DNA of 64,000 nucleotides, from positions 129,001-193,000 of the forward strand of contig CAVMKG010000209.1 in the NCBI GenBank assembly GCA_963682025.1. The letters run 5' to 3'. Below the pieces are notes generated by a model. It saw only the letters and a program-made list of their open reading frames with translations. It was not told the origin of the DNA and did no database searches. Positions 1 to 12,207 of this stretch are shown here, in pieces; position 1 is the stretch's first letter, and each line of letters opens with the position of its first letter. The DNA comes from Cordilura impudica. Its lineage: Eukaryota; Arthropoda; Insecta; Diptera; Scathophagidae. Made by a program: the position numbers and the translations under genes.

Positions 1-201
1 ACCAAGTCCCTATATAGATATAGCATCCGATATGAACTTTTTCATATCTGCCAAAAAAATTAATAAAAATCCCACTCCAATTTGGTTTTTGCTTATTTTC
101 TATGTCCAGTTAGTTGGGCCTAAGAGATAGGGTCTCTAAACGCATGGTATAGGGTATCGTATAGTCGGTCTAGACCGTCTATAATTTTCTTACTTGTTTT
201 T
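1..201 (+). mobile_element. DINE-1/Helentron-like family A, 3' fragment (A1)
   Basis: The 3' end of a family A element cut by the window edge. It carries the 3' inverted repeat TGGTATAGGGTAT, the hairpin palindrome (here with one arm mutated, ending GACCGTCT) and the TTTTCTTACTTGTTTT end seen in better copies such as 18679-19471. Confidence 0.85.
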
Positions 202-934
202 CTTTTGTAGAATATCTAGGCAATTTTAAGTTAATAATAAAATATATGACGTATAGATATATATTAGTAAATTTAGTATAATTTCAATTTGACTAACTCT
301 GACGGACAACTGAGTGCAATAGTATTTTAATGTCGTTTAATGTTCCGGGATATGGCATCTGCCAAAAGTTGACTTAGTACATCCAAACGCCACTAAAATT
401 TTTACTAGCCCAAGATTTTATATTTTTGTCCTTTTCCTTTTCCAGGCAAAGCTACTTGGTCCCAAACAACCGAATTTTCAACTATAGAGTTTGAAAATAA
501 TAAGATGATGCTGGATTATTAATATTGAAGACCGAACTATCTGGTTGGTATTCCAAAAACCAATATAATTTGACAATCTGCTCAAACATATAAATAGATG
601 AGCCAAATAAATGGTCTTGATCCTATACTAGATTACGATTAAGATGGATCTTATATTTCAAGAACGACGATTTTTGTTACCAACACTTCGAAACTCTTTA
701 TTTTTCCTCTTAAGAGCACGTTTGTAGTTAAATTGCAAAAGGGAATGAATTGAATTGAATCATAAAAATGTGACTAATTTGTAGTGCTAATTAACTTAGT
801 AATAGCATACTCAGGAACCCAATAAGTGTTTGTATTAAATAATCCTATGTATTACGCCAGTGTTGATCCAAACGGAAAATCACGGGTATTTTACTTAATT
901 GTTTACCATACATTAGGGCGGGTCGATTTGTAGG
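202..934. other. AT-rich DNA, nothing recognised
   Basis: No long reading frame, tandem repeat or similarity to the other repeat families of the window was seen. Confidence 0.5.
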
Positions 935-2035
935 GAGGCAAAAAAATCGCTCAAGAGACAAGGAAAATCATATTATAGGGATCAAAATAAGAAACTTTGC
1001 CCAAGGAACTATACCTCTAAAAGGAATTCTGCTATCCCGACTTTTGACCTGTCTGTCTGTCTGTCTGCCATGGGGCAACCCCATTCCCTCTCTTGTTGTG
1101 ACTACAGAATAATTTTGGGGTAGTCACACAGAGTCACGCATAGTCACGGAGTGATCTAAAAGTTATTTACACTCATCCGATCGATCTTTTTCAATAACAC
1201 TAGAGACCCCTGCTGCTCCGCAGCATTATATTATATTATATTAATTTTTATAATATAGTACCAAATTTTGCCAAGAGAAGTTAACGTACAGTAATGCCAC
1301 AATATGCCAAGAGAAGTTAACGTACATTAAAAGTAAAGTTGATAGTCCACGCATAACTTCCCTCAAACCCAACGAATTTGCCAAGAGAAATAAACGTACA
1401 GTAATGCCAAAATATGCCAATATGAGTTAAAGTACAGTAAAAGTAAAGTTGATTCTCCACGCATAACTTACCTCAAACAGTTAATTGCTCAAAAGAAGGA
1501 GCTTGATCCACTGAGTGTTCTTAGACCTATTTCAATAGCCTACGTTAATTACAACTCTAGTTATAGAGGTTTGAGAGAAGAAAAATATTGAAAAAATCTT
1601 GAATGCAAAGTTTATTCATAAATTCTTTTAATATATAAGATAACATGTCAAGGCGTATGACTATTATTTATTAGCCGAGTAGATGATACGTATACGTATG
1701 GGTGTTAGTTTTAATATTAAATCAAACATAGTCAGCCCAATTCTAAAAAAAAAATGGTGATTTTTTTAAATGTTTGTATGAGGAACCCCCAGGGAATTAA
1801 AGGGGGTGTGTCACTGGCATGGATGCGTCGGCCCACGAAAGTTAGTGGGGGTCGATGATACATTTGGACTCGATTAGGGCACTCTAAATGGGTCAAAGTG
1901 AGACAGACAGACAGACAGGTCAAAAAACAGGATATCAGAATTCGTTTTAGAGGTATGGTTCCTTGGCTAAAGTTTCTTATTTTGATCCCTACGATCTTCC
2001 TTGTCACTTGGGCGATTTTTAAATCGCATAATTTT
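935..2035. repeat. Foldback-like element with inverted ends of about 125 bp
   Basis: A segment at 935-1068 (plus) recurs in inverted orientation at 1905-2035; both share GGGATCAAAATAAGAAACTT and end inward in a GTCT (or AGAC) microsatellite. The inner part holds one unit, in reverse, of the minisatellite seen at 7722-8460, a TATAT stretch, and a twofold repeat at 1262-1480. Either a single foldback element or two inverted insertions of one repeat. Confidence 0.55.
1262..1480. repeat. Two tandem units of about 110 bp
   Basis: Units start near 1262 and 1378 and share TTTGCCAAGAGAA, ACGTACAGTAATGCCA, AAAGTAAAGTTGAT and CCACGCATAACTT. Inside each unit the shorter block beginning TGCCAA occurs twice. 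Confidence 0.7.
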
Positions 2036-2659
2036 TTTTTTACTTTCGAGCAAACATTAAGAAAATCGTAACACTTTTATTACATTTTTTAATAACACCA
2101 TACACTTTAGTCCTCATTTTTTGAAACTGTCTGCTAAAATTACTGCTACCAGCTTCGACAAGTTTTTTTTTATTTAAAACTGACATTTTTATATTGAAAT
2201 TTGAACTTCAACATAAGAAAGGAATAACAATTAAAATACATGCCAATTATTATCAAAGTTAAACTTTATTTCTGTTTTTTATTGTTCTCCATAAATTACT
2301 AATTAAATTAAAAGAAGACTAAGTAAAAAACGTTTCAGAATGCATACCTAAGTTGCCCTTGCATAACAAAAACCAGTGTTGTTCTTAGAATTACAGCAGA
2401 AATTGCATTTTTATATCTTTCTACGCATTAGGATGAACATATATAAATTTTAAAATTTCTTTTATATCGGAAAAAATTTGCACATTATTAAATTTTTTAA
2501 AACATTTTTTACTTTAAAATCGAAAAAATCCGAGTGTCATCAAAAATCTTGTGTTTTGTTCTATTTTCTTGATTGCTTGGAGTGTTTTCATTAAGAAAAT
2601 GTATACAATTTTTACAATTTCTTAACTTTTTCTAAATTCTGGCAGGAAATAATAATTTT
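2036..2659. other. AT-rich DNA, nothing recognised
   Basis: Homopolymer-rich non-coding sequence without recognisable features. Confidence 0.5.
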
Positions 2660-2885
2660 GGGCCACAGTACAGTGAGAGAAGTTGAGTTAATATGGACTT
2701 ATAATGGGGCGAGGGGTCGTGGGTTCGATTCCCACCAGAGGCTTTGGTCTGTCGCTGCAAAAAAAAAATAATAATGAACACACTCCCTCTTTCCCCCTTA
2801 AACCCATTTTCCTGTGATCAACACAATGCACTGCATCTGTAGGGGGCATCCCCTGAGTGTTGATTAATTAAAAAAATAAAAAAAA
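2660..2885 (+). mobile_element. tRNA-derived SINE-like repeat
   Basis: Bases 2705-2745 resemble the 3' half of a tRNA: an anticodon loop CTTATAAT (anticodon TAT would be isoleucine), then a T arm GTGGGTTCGATTCCCAC with a perfect B box. The 5' half is too degenerate to fold as a tRNA. An A-rich run and a unique body follow, ending in an A-rich tail near 2885. This fits a tRNA-headed SINE better than a functional tRNA. Confidence 0.55.
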
Positions 2886-3860
2886 TTTTATCTCTTATAA
2901 ATCCTATAGAATTTTACGATAATGCCTTACTCAGAATAGCCGATTTTATAATAATTTTATAACTGCAAGGAATTTTTAACTTTTCCGTTTTCAATAAAAT
3001 TTTCACCTTTCTTACAAACTCTGTACTACTTTAAGATTTATCACAAAAACTTTATAATGAGATCTTTGAAAGTTGTTTGAATTTGAAATCACATCCTAAT
3101 ACCTGATTTTTGCTATGTCGTTTTCAATGTCAATTAGTAATATTTGTCTGAAATAGTTTTCATGACGATTTATGGTCTGATTTCTTTGCCAGTTCATATA
3201 ACCTGGCATTGGAAAGAGCTGCTTTGAAAACGATGAAAAAGTTATATTTTTAAAATAACTTTTGCTGGGTTGTGGTAAAGTCAAAATAAGTTTATGGTTA
3301 AAGTTTAATACTGAACTTTTAGCAAATACTTTCCTTATATGCTCAGTATGCTTGCATTGTTCTTTTAATAAAAAATTCCTATAAAGTTTAAACTACTCTA
3401 AGCCAACAAATTGTTTGGTACTTGTATAATATTCTCATACGTTTCAGTACACAAAATTTAATTATTAAAAATATAATAAAAAAATAAAAAGCTTATATTA
3501 TTTTAAAAATCACAATCAATAACAATACGCTGTGAATATTTTAATCAGACCCGTTTCTAACATTAAGCAATAATTGCCATATCAATATATAATATATATT
3601 TTGTATAAAGTGCGGCCGTACGACTTGAGCCTGCATCTCTCTCATATAGATATTTGCATTACTTGCATTTTTGGTTCTTTGCTTTAACATATTCACTTCC
3701 AGCCAGGCCTTGGAGCAATAAGGTTAAAGATCAGTTTTCACACAATACAGTTTATATGCCCTAACCATACTAGAGTTTCTCAAAATGGGGGGTACACGAA
3801 AAATATATAATTAAGGAAATATTTCTCTTAAGAGTATTGCGAACATATTGAAAAATACGC
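2886..3860. other. AT-rich DNA, nothing recognised
   Basis: No supported coding region; the short frames here have no recognisable motifs. Confidence 0.5.
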
Positions 3861-4316
3861 AAAAGGTTAACAACGTGGTAATAAAACAATACTTCATATC
3901 TAAGTATTTATAAGTATGTAGATAACAAAAGTTATGGCTTTAATAAATTTCTCAAAGTTGAAAAAAATGCCTTCAAATTTCACGACTTAGTTTTTTTGAC
4001 ACAAAAGTGGTCTGGGGCATTTGCTATTTCTTGGCGATTTTTTACATAATTTTGAACTTTTATAGCTTTTTGATCTCGAATTATATAACAATTTGTCTGG
4101 AATATAAAACTATAGGACGAAATTTATGTAAAATCTGAAAAAAGTCATATTTTCCCCATGTACATAAACACACTTGAAATTTTCAATCGCGTTGAGCCAC
4201 CTCAAAATATTTTTTGATTGGCCCAAAACTTTCTATTTCTCAGTTGGTTTGCTATTCGCATATTTCTAAGGGATGCGACCGAGAGTTTAAACACTTTTTT
4301 ATTAAGGACCACCCTA
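3861..4316 (-). mobile_element. hAT-like inverted-repeat element, single terminal repeat fragment
   Basis: Closely similar to the right terminal repeat of the 51045-52767 element, from AACAACGTGGTAATAAAACA to the terminus GGACCACCCTA. The partner repeat is missing, so this is a truncated copy. Confidence 0.75.
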
Positions 4317-6289
4317 ATGTACACACATATTAAAAAAAATATTTATATTTAAATAGTGAACCACAACAATTGTAGCTAGACACAATTATTAATATAACAC
4401 TAATTTAAAGGATAACAACACGTTTTCTTCTTCATTTCACATATCCAACTAAAAAATATTCCATTTCCACTTCTGCTTTAACTTCCTACATTAGAAGTTT
4501 ATTTTATAGATTTTAAATCTCTGCTAGATAATTCTAAATAACATACAGTTTTGGTTGTGTTTTATACAACTGATAAGTTGCCAGTTGTTGTTGTCACTCT
4601 TGTTATTCACAAGGGGTTCCTGTTCGTTATTTTAGCATTTTTGATTAGAGGTTGCCGAATTTATTTGGTTTTTCATAAGAAATTGTGTTCGCTGAAGTAG
4701 AAGGTGTATATGGTTTTTAAGTTAAGGCTTAAATGAATATTTATATAATCAAACAAGGTTACATTTTGGGTTGTACTATATTCTATAAATAACGAGAAGG
4801 AAAACATTATTTTTTTCTTAATTAATTTCGTGTCAAAAATGGGAAATTTATAAAGGATGACAACTACGTTGTGTTGCTAGATAAGAATTGATTTATTTTT
4901 AGGGTTCTAAAAATGAAAAAAGAAATTAAATTAAAGATTTGTCAAATTATAGGGGATAAGTAACGAATTTTTAAAAGAATATTCTGCAAAAATTTTTCCA
5001 AGCGCCTTTTCAAGATTAAAAAAATGTAATCATTAGAGACAAAAAATAAAGATTTACATAACAAATTTCAATAAATATATTAACATAAATTAACATCAAC
5101 ATAATTTATGTTTTACCTTTTATTTTTAAATTTCCAATATGCATATTTAAAGTTTTAAATAATTGAATTTTTAATTAAACGTTTCAATTGTTTCTACAAT
5201 GACGTGGTTAGCAAATTATTACAAAATCAATCCAAAAGTGATATTTTTATAAAAACCATTCAAAATTTCCTGTCACATGATTTGATTGATTGTAAACCTC
5301 TCAGTCCGGGACATAATGTTATTTGTATTTAAGTTTTTTTAAGATCAGTTCAGTTTTCTTAGTATTAAATTATTAAATACCATGCATTCTTAGTTTGGTC
5401 AGAGATTGTATTTAAAAACTCAAATTAAATCCATTTGCTTTCACTGTGCGCTTATTTCGATAGCAATTAAGAATTTTTAAAACGTAAGAGTGTAATTAAT
5501 TCATTTTCCACAATAGAGCTTATCATCCATATAGAAATCGAAATACATAGTTTATTTTTGATATATAAGGGATCAAAGAAGTGTGATTTATCTTCCTTAA
5601 ATTGAATCTAAACATGTTCTATGGTTTTTCTCGAAGTAATTCTCAACTGCGAGCTTAACCTTTTTGAAAAAGCTTCCAAAAATTCTATTTTTAAGTTCTT
5701 GATATTGATATTTTTAAACTATTTTTTACTTCCCTAGCATCGTTGGACTGCTGCTAATAATTCTAGTAACTAATTATATGTAAAATAGGATGCCCACTAT
5801 AAATTCGAAAGAAAGAAATTTTCGTTTTTGGACTTATCTTAATTTTTTAACCCTTGTTAGACAGATATTGACTGCTGCTTTCATAGCTCAATGAAAATTT
5901 GGATCTGAAAAACTTCAACAAATTACATGAGAATCTTATTATTTTCAGTTGAAAGTCAAATTGTCATAACATTTTTATTGCAGAATCGGAGAGTTATTAA
6001 ATCTCTTTAAACAAAATTTTAAAATATTTGACGAAAGTTAATATACTTTGATTTTGTAGTTGATTAATGGTTTACGGAAATATTTCGGATATCATGTCTA
6101 AATTTAATTTCAGCCGGGAATATCAAACAATTCCAATATGTCTTTTTAGGCCTTCGAATAAAACTTTTTTTTCACATCACTTATGAAACAATTAACAAAA
6201 AATAAAAAACAGGTCAAAAAAATCGATAAAAAAAATGTTCACAGAGTCTCACTGAGGATAAGGGAAGTGCTATAGGCTCTAATTTTTTT
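4317..6289. other. AT-rich DNA, nothing recognised
   Basis: About 2 kb without a supported gene or repeat family. It may be unique intergenic DNA. Confidence 0.5.
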
Positions 6290-6710
6290 ACTATTTTTAG
6301 TGGGCCTCCCTTACAAAGTAAATTTTTACTATCACATTTATTCAGTACTATGATAGGGAGAAATTTGCGAATTTGTGTGAGGTCACCTATTAAAAATATT
6401 AGGGGCTATGCCTGAAATGGGCGGGATCAGATAAGTGGGCGTGGTACCTCCCATGCAAAGTAATTACTCAATATCATTTATCTCGTGTAATATGACAGAG
6501 ACAGATTTCCAAATTTTATTAACGTGAGTAGTCAGAAAAAATGGGCGAGATCAGACAAAGGGGCATGGCACCCCTCGTACAAATAAATGCCATATATCTG
6601 GAGTACTGTAATAGTGATAGCCTTGGGACTTTGGGTGAGCCCATTCATTACGATTTGGTGGGGATGGGGGTAGCGAAGCACACCGGTTTTCATCTAGTAT
6701 CTAATAAAAT
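6290..6710 (+). repeat. Interspersed repeat with about three diverged 120-135 bp units
   Basis: Units begin near 6299, 6436 and 6559 with variants of GTGGGCGTGGTACCTCCCATG, each followed by a stretch near ATATC or TATCA. Related units occur in reverse at 36170-36320 and 47570-47620 and weakly near 35845. The end (GCGAAGCACACCGGTTTTCATCTAGTAT) looks like a dispersed-element terminus. Confidence 0.5.
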
Positions 6711-7721
6711 AAAAATTGTTATACTTTTTACTCAAACTTTACTTTTCATGAAGTATAAATCCTTTGTTGAAGCAGGCGCCCAAAAAACACATTACACTTA
6801 ATGTTTGATCATTAAAACTTGAATATATCTTGTAACAATTTAACCATCTACAGAAATAAATCTATCCGACTCTACCCTGATTTGGCGAACCGCTGAATTT
6901 TTTTTAATGTATTTTAAAAGATCGCATAATGTCTTGGAATCACTTATTCCTTCGGTGCAATAATTTTATATTTTTAATTGCTAAAATAACCCATTTTTTC
7001 ATTGAGATGTTTTGACTTGACTTGTTTTATTTTGACTGCTGCTGATTCTATTTCACACACTTTTATAACTTCTGAATTTTATTTTAGAAATTGCTAAATG
7101 AAATTAAATAACTTTGTTCTCCATAGCCACTTTACTTGCTGCATGGAACACGCCACTACTGTTTTCTCTATTTTCTCAATTCATTACTATAAAAATTACT
7201 TGGATTATTTGGTTCATCCATTATGAACTTAAGAGTCAAATCTGCAACGTGTAGATTTGTGTTCTCTGAACAGAGGGTCTCTACTTCTACCTTAACAGGA
7301 TTAAAAGCCATTATTATACTTGATACTACACTAAAATTCCAAATTCCATACCGCGGCCCAACTGTAGCAATGGAAATTGTATTTTCTATTACAATAAGGA
7401 ATCGCGAATTTTATTTTGAAGATACGTAATACAGCCAGCAATCCTCTATCCTTCAATCCTTGCCAATACAAAACTCCAAAAACACAATCACCATCCAAAA
7501 ACACCATTCATATTATATTAAAGAGATGTTCATTCATCAAAACTCTTCATATGCTTTAGATTTAATCAATTGCTGAAGATCGCATGATGTACAAATCTTT
7601 TTAAGTGATAAGAAAACTCGTACTGTCATTGTAAGGAATTCACATTATAGAGAATCCAACCCATAATGACAAAGTTTTTATTAAAACTCTTTCTGTCCTT
7701 ATTCATATGAATTTTGAATCT
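6711..7721. other. No recognised feature
   Basis: Frames of 60-70 codons occur, but none shows a domain or codon pattern I can support. Confidence 0.45.
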
Positions 7722-8460
7722 CTCCGTAACTGCGCCTGACTATGTTTGACTATTTTAAATCACCTTTTCGTCACAACAAGTCTATGGACCAAGTTTCAGA
7801 TTAATTGGATGAGGGGAAAAGGGGTTTTGGATAACTCCGTGACTGTTCATGACAATGTGTGACTATCTATAAGTTAATATTTGGTGGCAGCAAGTCTGTG
7901 TACCAAGCTTCGCATTGATTGGATGAGGGAAAATGGGGTTTAAGTTACTCAGTGTCTGTGTATGACTACGCGCGTCAGTGTGTGACTATCTTAAAAATAA
8001 TTTTGGCCACAACAAGTCTTTCGAACAAATTTCAGATCGATCGGATAAGGGTAAATGGGTTTTAAATCACTCCGTGACTGTGTGTGACTATGCGTGACTG
8101 TGCGTGACTATGTCGAAGTTAATCTTTCTTTACAGCAAGTATATCGACAAAGTTTCTGATTGATTGGATGATATGATATCCATTTTAAATCTCTCCGTGA
8201 CTGAGCGTGACCATGCGTGACCATGCGTGACTAAGCCAAAATTTATCTTTTTTTCATCGCAAGTGTATGGATCAAGTTTCAGATCGATCGGATGAGAGGA
8301 TACGACATTTAGACTACTCCGTGACTGTGCGTGATTCCGCGTGACTGTGCGTTACTACCACAAAATTAATCGGTAGTCACAACAAGACTATGTGCTAAGT
8401 TTCAGATCAACTGGAGAAGGATAATGGGGTTACCCTACGACAGACAGACAGACAGACAGA
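7722..8460 (+). repeat. Tandem minisatellite, six units of 113-124 bp, ending in (CAGA)n
   Basis: Unit starts (CTCCGTGACTG variants) lie near 7722, 7835, 7949, 8070, 8193 and 8317. Each unit has a GTGACTATGC-rich part, a CACAACAAGTCTATGGACCAA-like part and a TTTCAGATCGATCGGATGAG-like part. The array ends in a GACA microsatellite at about 8440-8460. A single reversed unit is present at about 1066-1195. Confidence 0.85.
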
Positions 8461-8654
8461 GAGTATGAATTAAAAGAAAAAGTTTAAAAAAATATAATTC
8501 TGTTCCATTATAATGTTGTAAATGCATAGCATTTTAAACCGTTTTTTTTTTTTTTTTTTTTTTATTTAATGTCGTTTTATAGAAAAGTTATTTTTTTCAA
8601 AATTTTTCTTTTTATTCACAAAATCTATAAAAATTTTACAGAACTACCAGCAAA

Positions 8655-9290
8655 TTATTTGAAAACAACCCTACGTCCAACTAATTCCATATAGAAAATA
8701 AGCTTAAGCTGCCGATAAAAGAAGGTAATATCGAGTGCTATATTTATATGGGGTTTATGCCGCAGAATTGACCGACCATAACCATATTTGATAAAATCAT
8801 CTATATATCGCTATTTTTTGGTAGACTTATGTAAGTGAAAAGCACGAATCTGGCTATGACTAAAAATGATCCTTCTATGTGGATACTATTTAATTGATGT
8901 AATAAATACAAAAAACCAAATTTTACCGAGATATATATGATAGTTTAGATCTTTGGGAAATTGAAGTTCAATTTATAGCAGGTTTTGCATCGCAATTGGG
9001 TCTGAACATATATATCTATTTAGACCTGTTTCAATAGCGATTGTTCTATGCCGACAAAAATCTAATATTCCAGATTTCATCAAAATACAAATAAGCCTAT
9101 TAAGAAATTTATAAAATACATTTATATTTGCAACCTGTAGTTTTACTACAAGCTTTAAGTGGACACGCAGACAGACAAACAGACAGATGGGCCGACGGAC
9201 GGGCGACATTAATAAAGCGAGTCAGAAAATTATTCTGAGTTGATGGGTATAATAATCGGAAGGTCCTGGTCAATTATTTCTGGTAAACAC
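8655..9290 (-). mobile_element. DINE family A, diverged copy (A2)
   Basis: Retains landmarks in family order on the minus strand: the GTCCAACTAATT..ATATAGAAAATAAGC block, the ATTTCATCAAAATAC block and a GACAGACAAACAGACAGATGG microsatellite remnant, then GGGTATAATAATCGG. Ends are decayed. Confidence 0.7.
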
Positions 9291-11209
9291 AAATAAATGG
9301 AGATCGTTACCGCACCGTTATCAATTGATATATTGAATGTTTTATCGAACTAATTGAAATTTTGTCTTTTTTGCAAATATTCCTAAGTAGCCTTCATACG
9401 AAGTAGTTTTTACTTTAATCGGCATTCAAAAAAAATATGTCTTTAGAGTGTACAAAACATTATTGGATCATTTTTGCACCTATTTCCTATAATAAATCTT
9501 GTGGTATATGAACTTTGGGCCAAAACGATTAAATTCTCACTCCAATTTTATTTCTGCTAATAACAATAATTCTGCGATTTTCGACAATTAAGCGAAGACT
9601 AGCTACAATTTCGTTTATCTCTCATCCAAAAAAATTTTAAGTGTAGTTTTTACTGTTTACTTTTTAGGTAAAAAAATCCGATTTTTATAGCCCATTTTCC
9701 ATTGTGAGTTTACCTAATATTAGCAATTTAGATTTTATAATGTTCATTTACAATAATAGTCTTAACGTATGTTTTATCTCGAAACATTTTATGTGTCATC
9801 ATTATTTATGTTTATGTTTGTTAATTTCATATGCACGTCATGAAATGTCGACTGGATTATTATAATTTCCTTTGACAAAACATTTTCGCGTTTCCATACA
9901 ACAACAAATCATTACTAAACAATAGCCTAAAGAAATTTTCTATTCCAAAAGATAGCGATTTTATGAATATGCATTTTCAATATTATTTCAACAACAGCAC
10001 ACGTCAATAATTAAGCATAAATGATGATGCCCTTGGCAGAGCAAATGAATTAAGTAGAATTTTAAATTAGCATTCCGTCTATCATTTAACGAGAACTACA
10101 CCGCAGTGCACATCAATGAACTGAACTAAACTAAATATAATTGCAACCAAACTAACGATCTCGAAAGCGAAAATACATTTACGTAACATAATAAAATTTC
10201 CAATGTCATTGAAACTATAAATGAGAAAATGGAATAAATTCAAAATAAAAAAAATTCAAATGCATAATGTCACAACTGCATAATACACAATTCTCTCAAA
10301 TATTCACAAATATTTAGTTAAACAAAAATGAGCATTAAAAAAGGAAAACCCATTTGTAATAAAGAAGTGACGAAGTGACTTATTGATTTATTATCCATTT
10401 GACTATTTTAGGTGTAAAACAAAATTTTGTTATTTAGGTTTTATTGCCTATAATCAGCACGTAACACAATAAGCAAATTTTGGAAAGAAATAATGTTCTA
10501 AATTTCTTTAACAATCACTTTAAAATTTCATACGATATGCCACATTTTTGTTCACACCAGTTGGATGGTTTAGATCTCAGTTTAGACAACATACTTTTTA
10601 CAATTTAAATCTGTATTGAAGTCGCAATTTTTTCTAACAGTCTTCTTTAAAGAGCATCCACTGTACATATCATATATCTTAAGCACATGTCACCATGTGT
10701 ATGAGTTATCACACACAATTCACATAATTTCCTTTACATGTTTTTTTAATTGAAATGCTTAGTAAAGTTTATTAATTAATTAATTTCCTTTTTTAGCTGC
10801 ATATTTAATGACTTGATACCATTTAGTTAAGAAATGGAATGGCAAAATATCCACTCAACACTTTTAGTTTAGAAAACAAAAACAAAAATCAGCATGTGTG
10901 AAACAGAATAAAAAAAAAGTTTATAAAATTCGATGTTTACTTGAGAATTCAAATGAAGATGTTTTGTCAAAATAATAATAATAATAAAATGACTGAGCTA
11001 AAAATACGTCTTTTTCATTACACGAAAACCATTAACTTTTTAAAACACTTCTAAATCAAAGCACAATTTTAATGTGTCTGTTTCGCAAAGCGCAAATTAA
11101 ATTTGAATTTTCTTTAAGGAATACTCATAAATAAATGAAATTTATTTACGTTGCGTATGTGTATGTTAATGAGTGTGAATTATTATGAGAGAGTAATAAC
11201 AATATAAAA
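9291..11209. other. AT-rich DNA, nothing recognised
   Basis: No repeats shared with the rest of the window and no coding evidence; a candidate for unique intergenic or intronic sequence. Confidence 0.45.
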
Positions 11210-12010
11210 AAAGTAAGAAAATTATAGTCGGTCTAGACCGACTATACGATACCCTATACCATGCGTTTAGAGACCCTATCTCTTAGGCCCAACTAACTGG
11301 ATATAGAAAATAAGCAAAAACCAAATATGAGTGGGATTTTTATTAATTTTTTTGGCTGCAGATATGAAAAAGTTCATATCGGATGCTATATCTATATAGG
11401 GACTTGGTAAAAAAATGGACCGATCCTGATAATGTTTGGTAAAGTCTCTTGTATTTTGCAAAAATATATACAAACAAAATTTGAGAAGAATCAGTGCAAT
11501 ATTTTTGTTTTTTAATAGATTTAAATGAAGATCGGGAAGCAGCTCTATATGGGGTCAAAGGGATAATTTTTGGACTACTCATTAGTGGATGTAATGAACG
11601 CATACAAACCCAATTTGAGTAAGATCTATATGACAATTTGGATCTTATGGCAATTTATGTCGATTTCATATGGGTAATTTGTATGGGGGCTAGGTCTGAA
11701 CATGGACCGATTCTCACCAATTTCAATAGCGTTCATCCCATGGCCGATAGAAGCTTATGTACCAAATTTCATCAAAATACATTCATATTTGCGACCTGCA
11801 GTTCGATTACAAGCTTTACATGGACACACAGACGGACGAACGGATGGACGGACGGACGGACGGACGGACGGACATTGTTAAATCAACTCAGAAAGTGATT
11901 CTGATTCGATCGGTATAATTAAAGATGGGTCTAGGTAAAATATTTTTGGTTGTTACAAACAGCAGCACAAAGTCATTATACCCAAACCACATAGTGGTAT
12001 AGGGTATAAA
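11210..12010 (-). mobile_element. DINE family A, full-length copy (A3)
   Basis: An about 0.8-kb element on the minus strand. The 3' end at about 11210 is ACTTGTT-type, followed inward by a 24-bp perfect palindrome at 11223-11246 (core TAGTCGGTCTAGACCGACTA), the 3' inverted repeat next to it, a GACG microsatellite near 11835-11875, and the 5' end CCACTATGTGG with ATACCCTATACCA at 12010. The inverted repeat pair is 13 bp and perfect. Confidence 0.9.
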
Positions 12011-12207
12011 TACTCATACGCACAGTAATTCAAAAGCCATATCTAAAGGCAAAAAAATTTTTTATGGGTTACTAGGATGCATTGTCCTGCTTCGCTACGA
12101 CTTATCAAAATTATAGCCTACATTACTTTCTTTAGCCAAACCTAGACGCCGCACAGCGGGTTGAATGACAGTCAAAATGAGGATTAATTGAGGAAGTCGC
12201 ATTAAAA

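Noticed and set aside
2705..2745. Functional tRNA gene
   Set aside because: Only the anticodon and T arms are recognisable; the acceptor and D arms do not pair, and an A tail follows.
7722..8430. CRISPR-like regular repeats
   Set aside because: Units are contiguous and diverged throughout, without unique spacers; this is a eukaryotic minisatellite.
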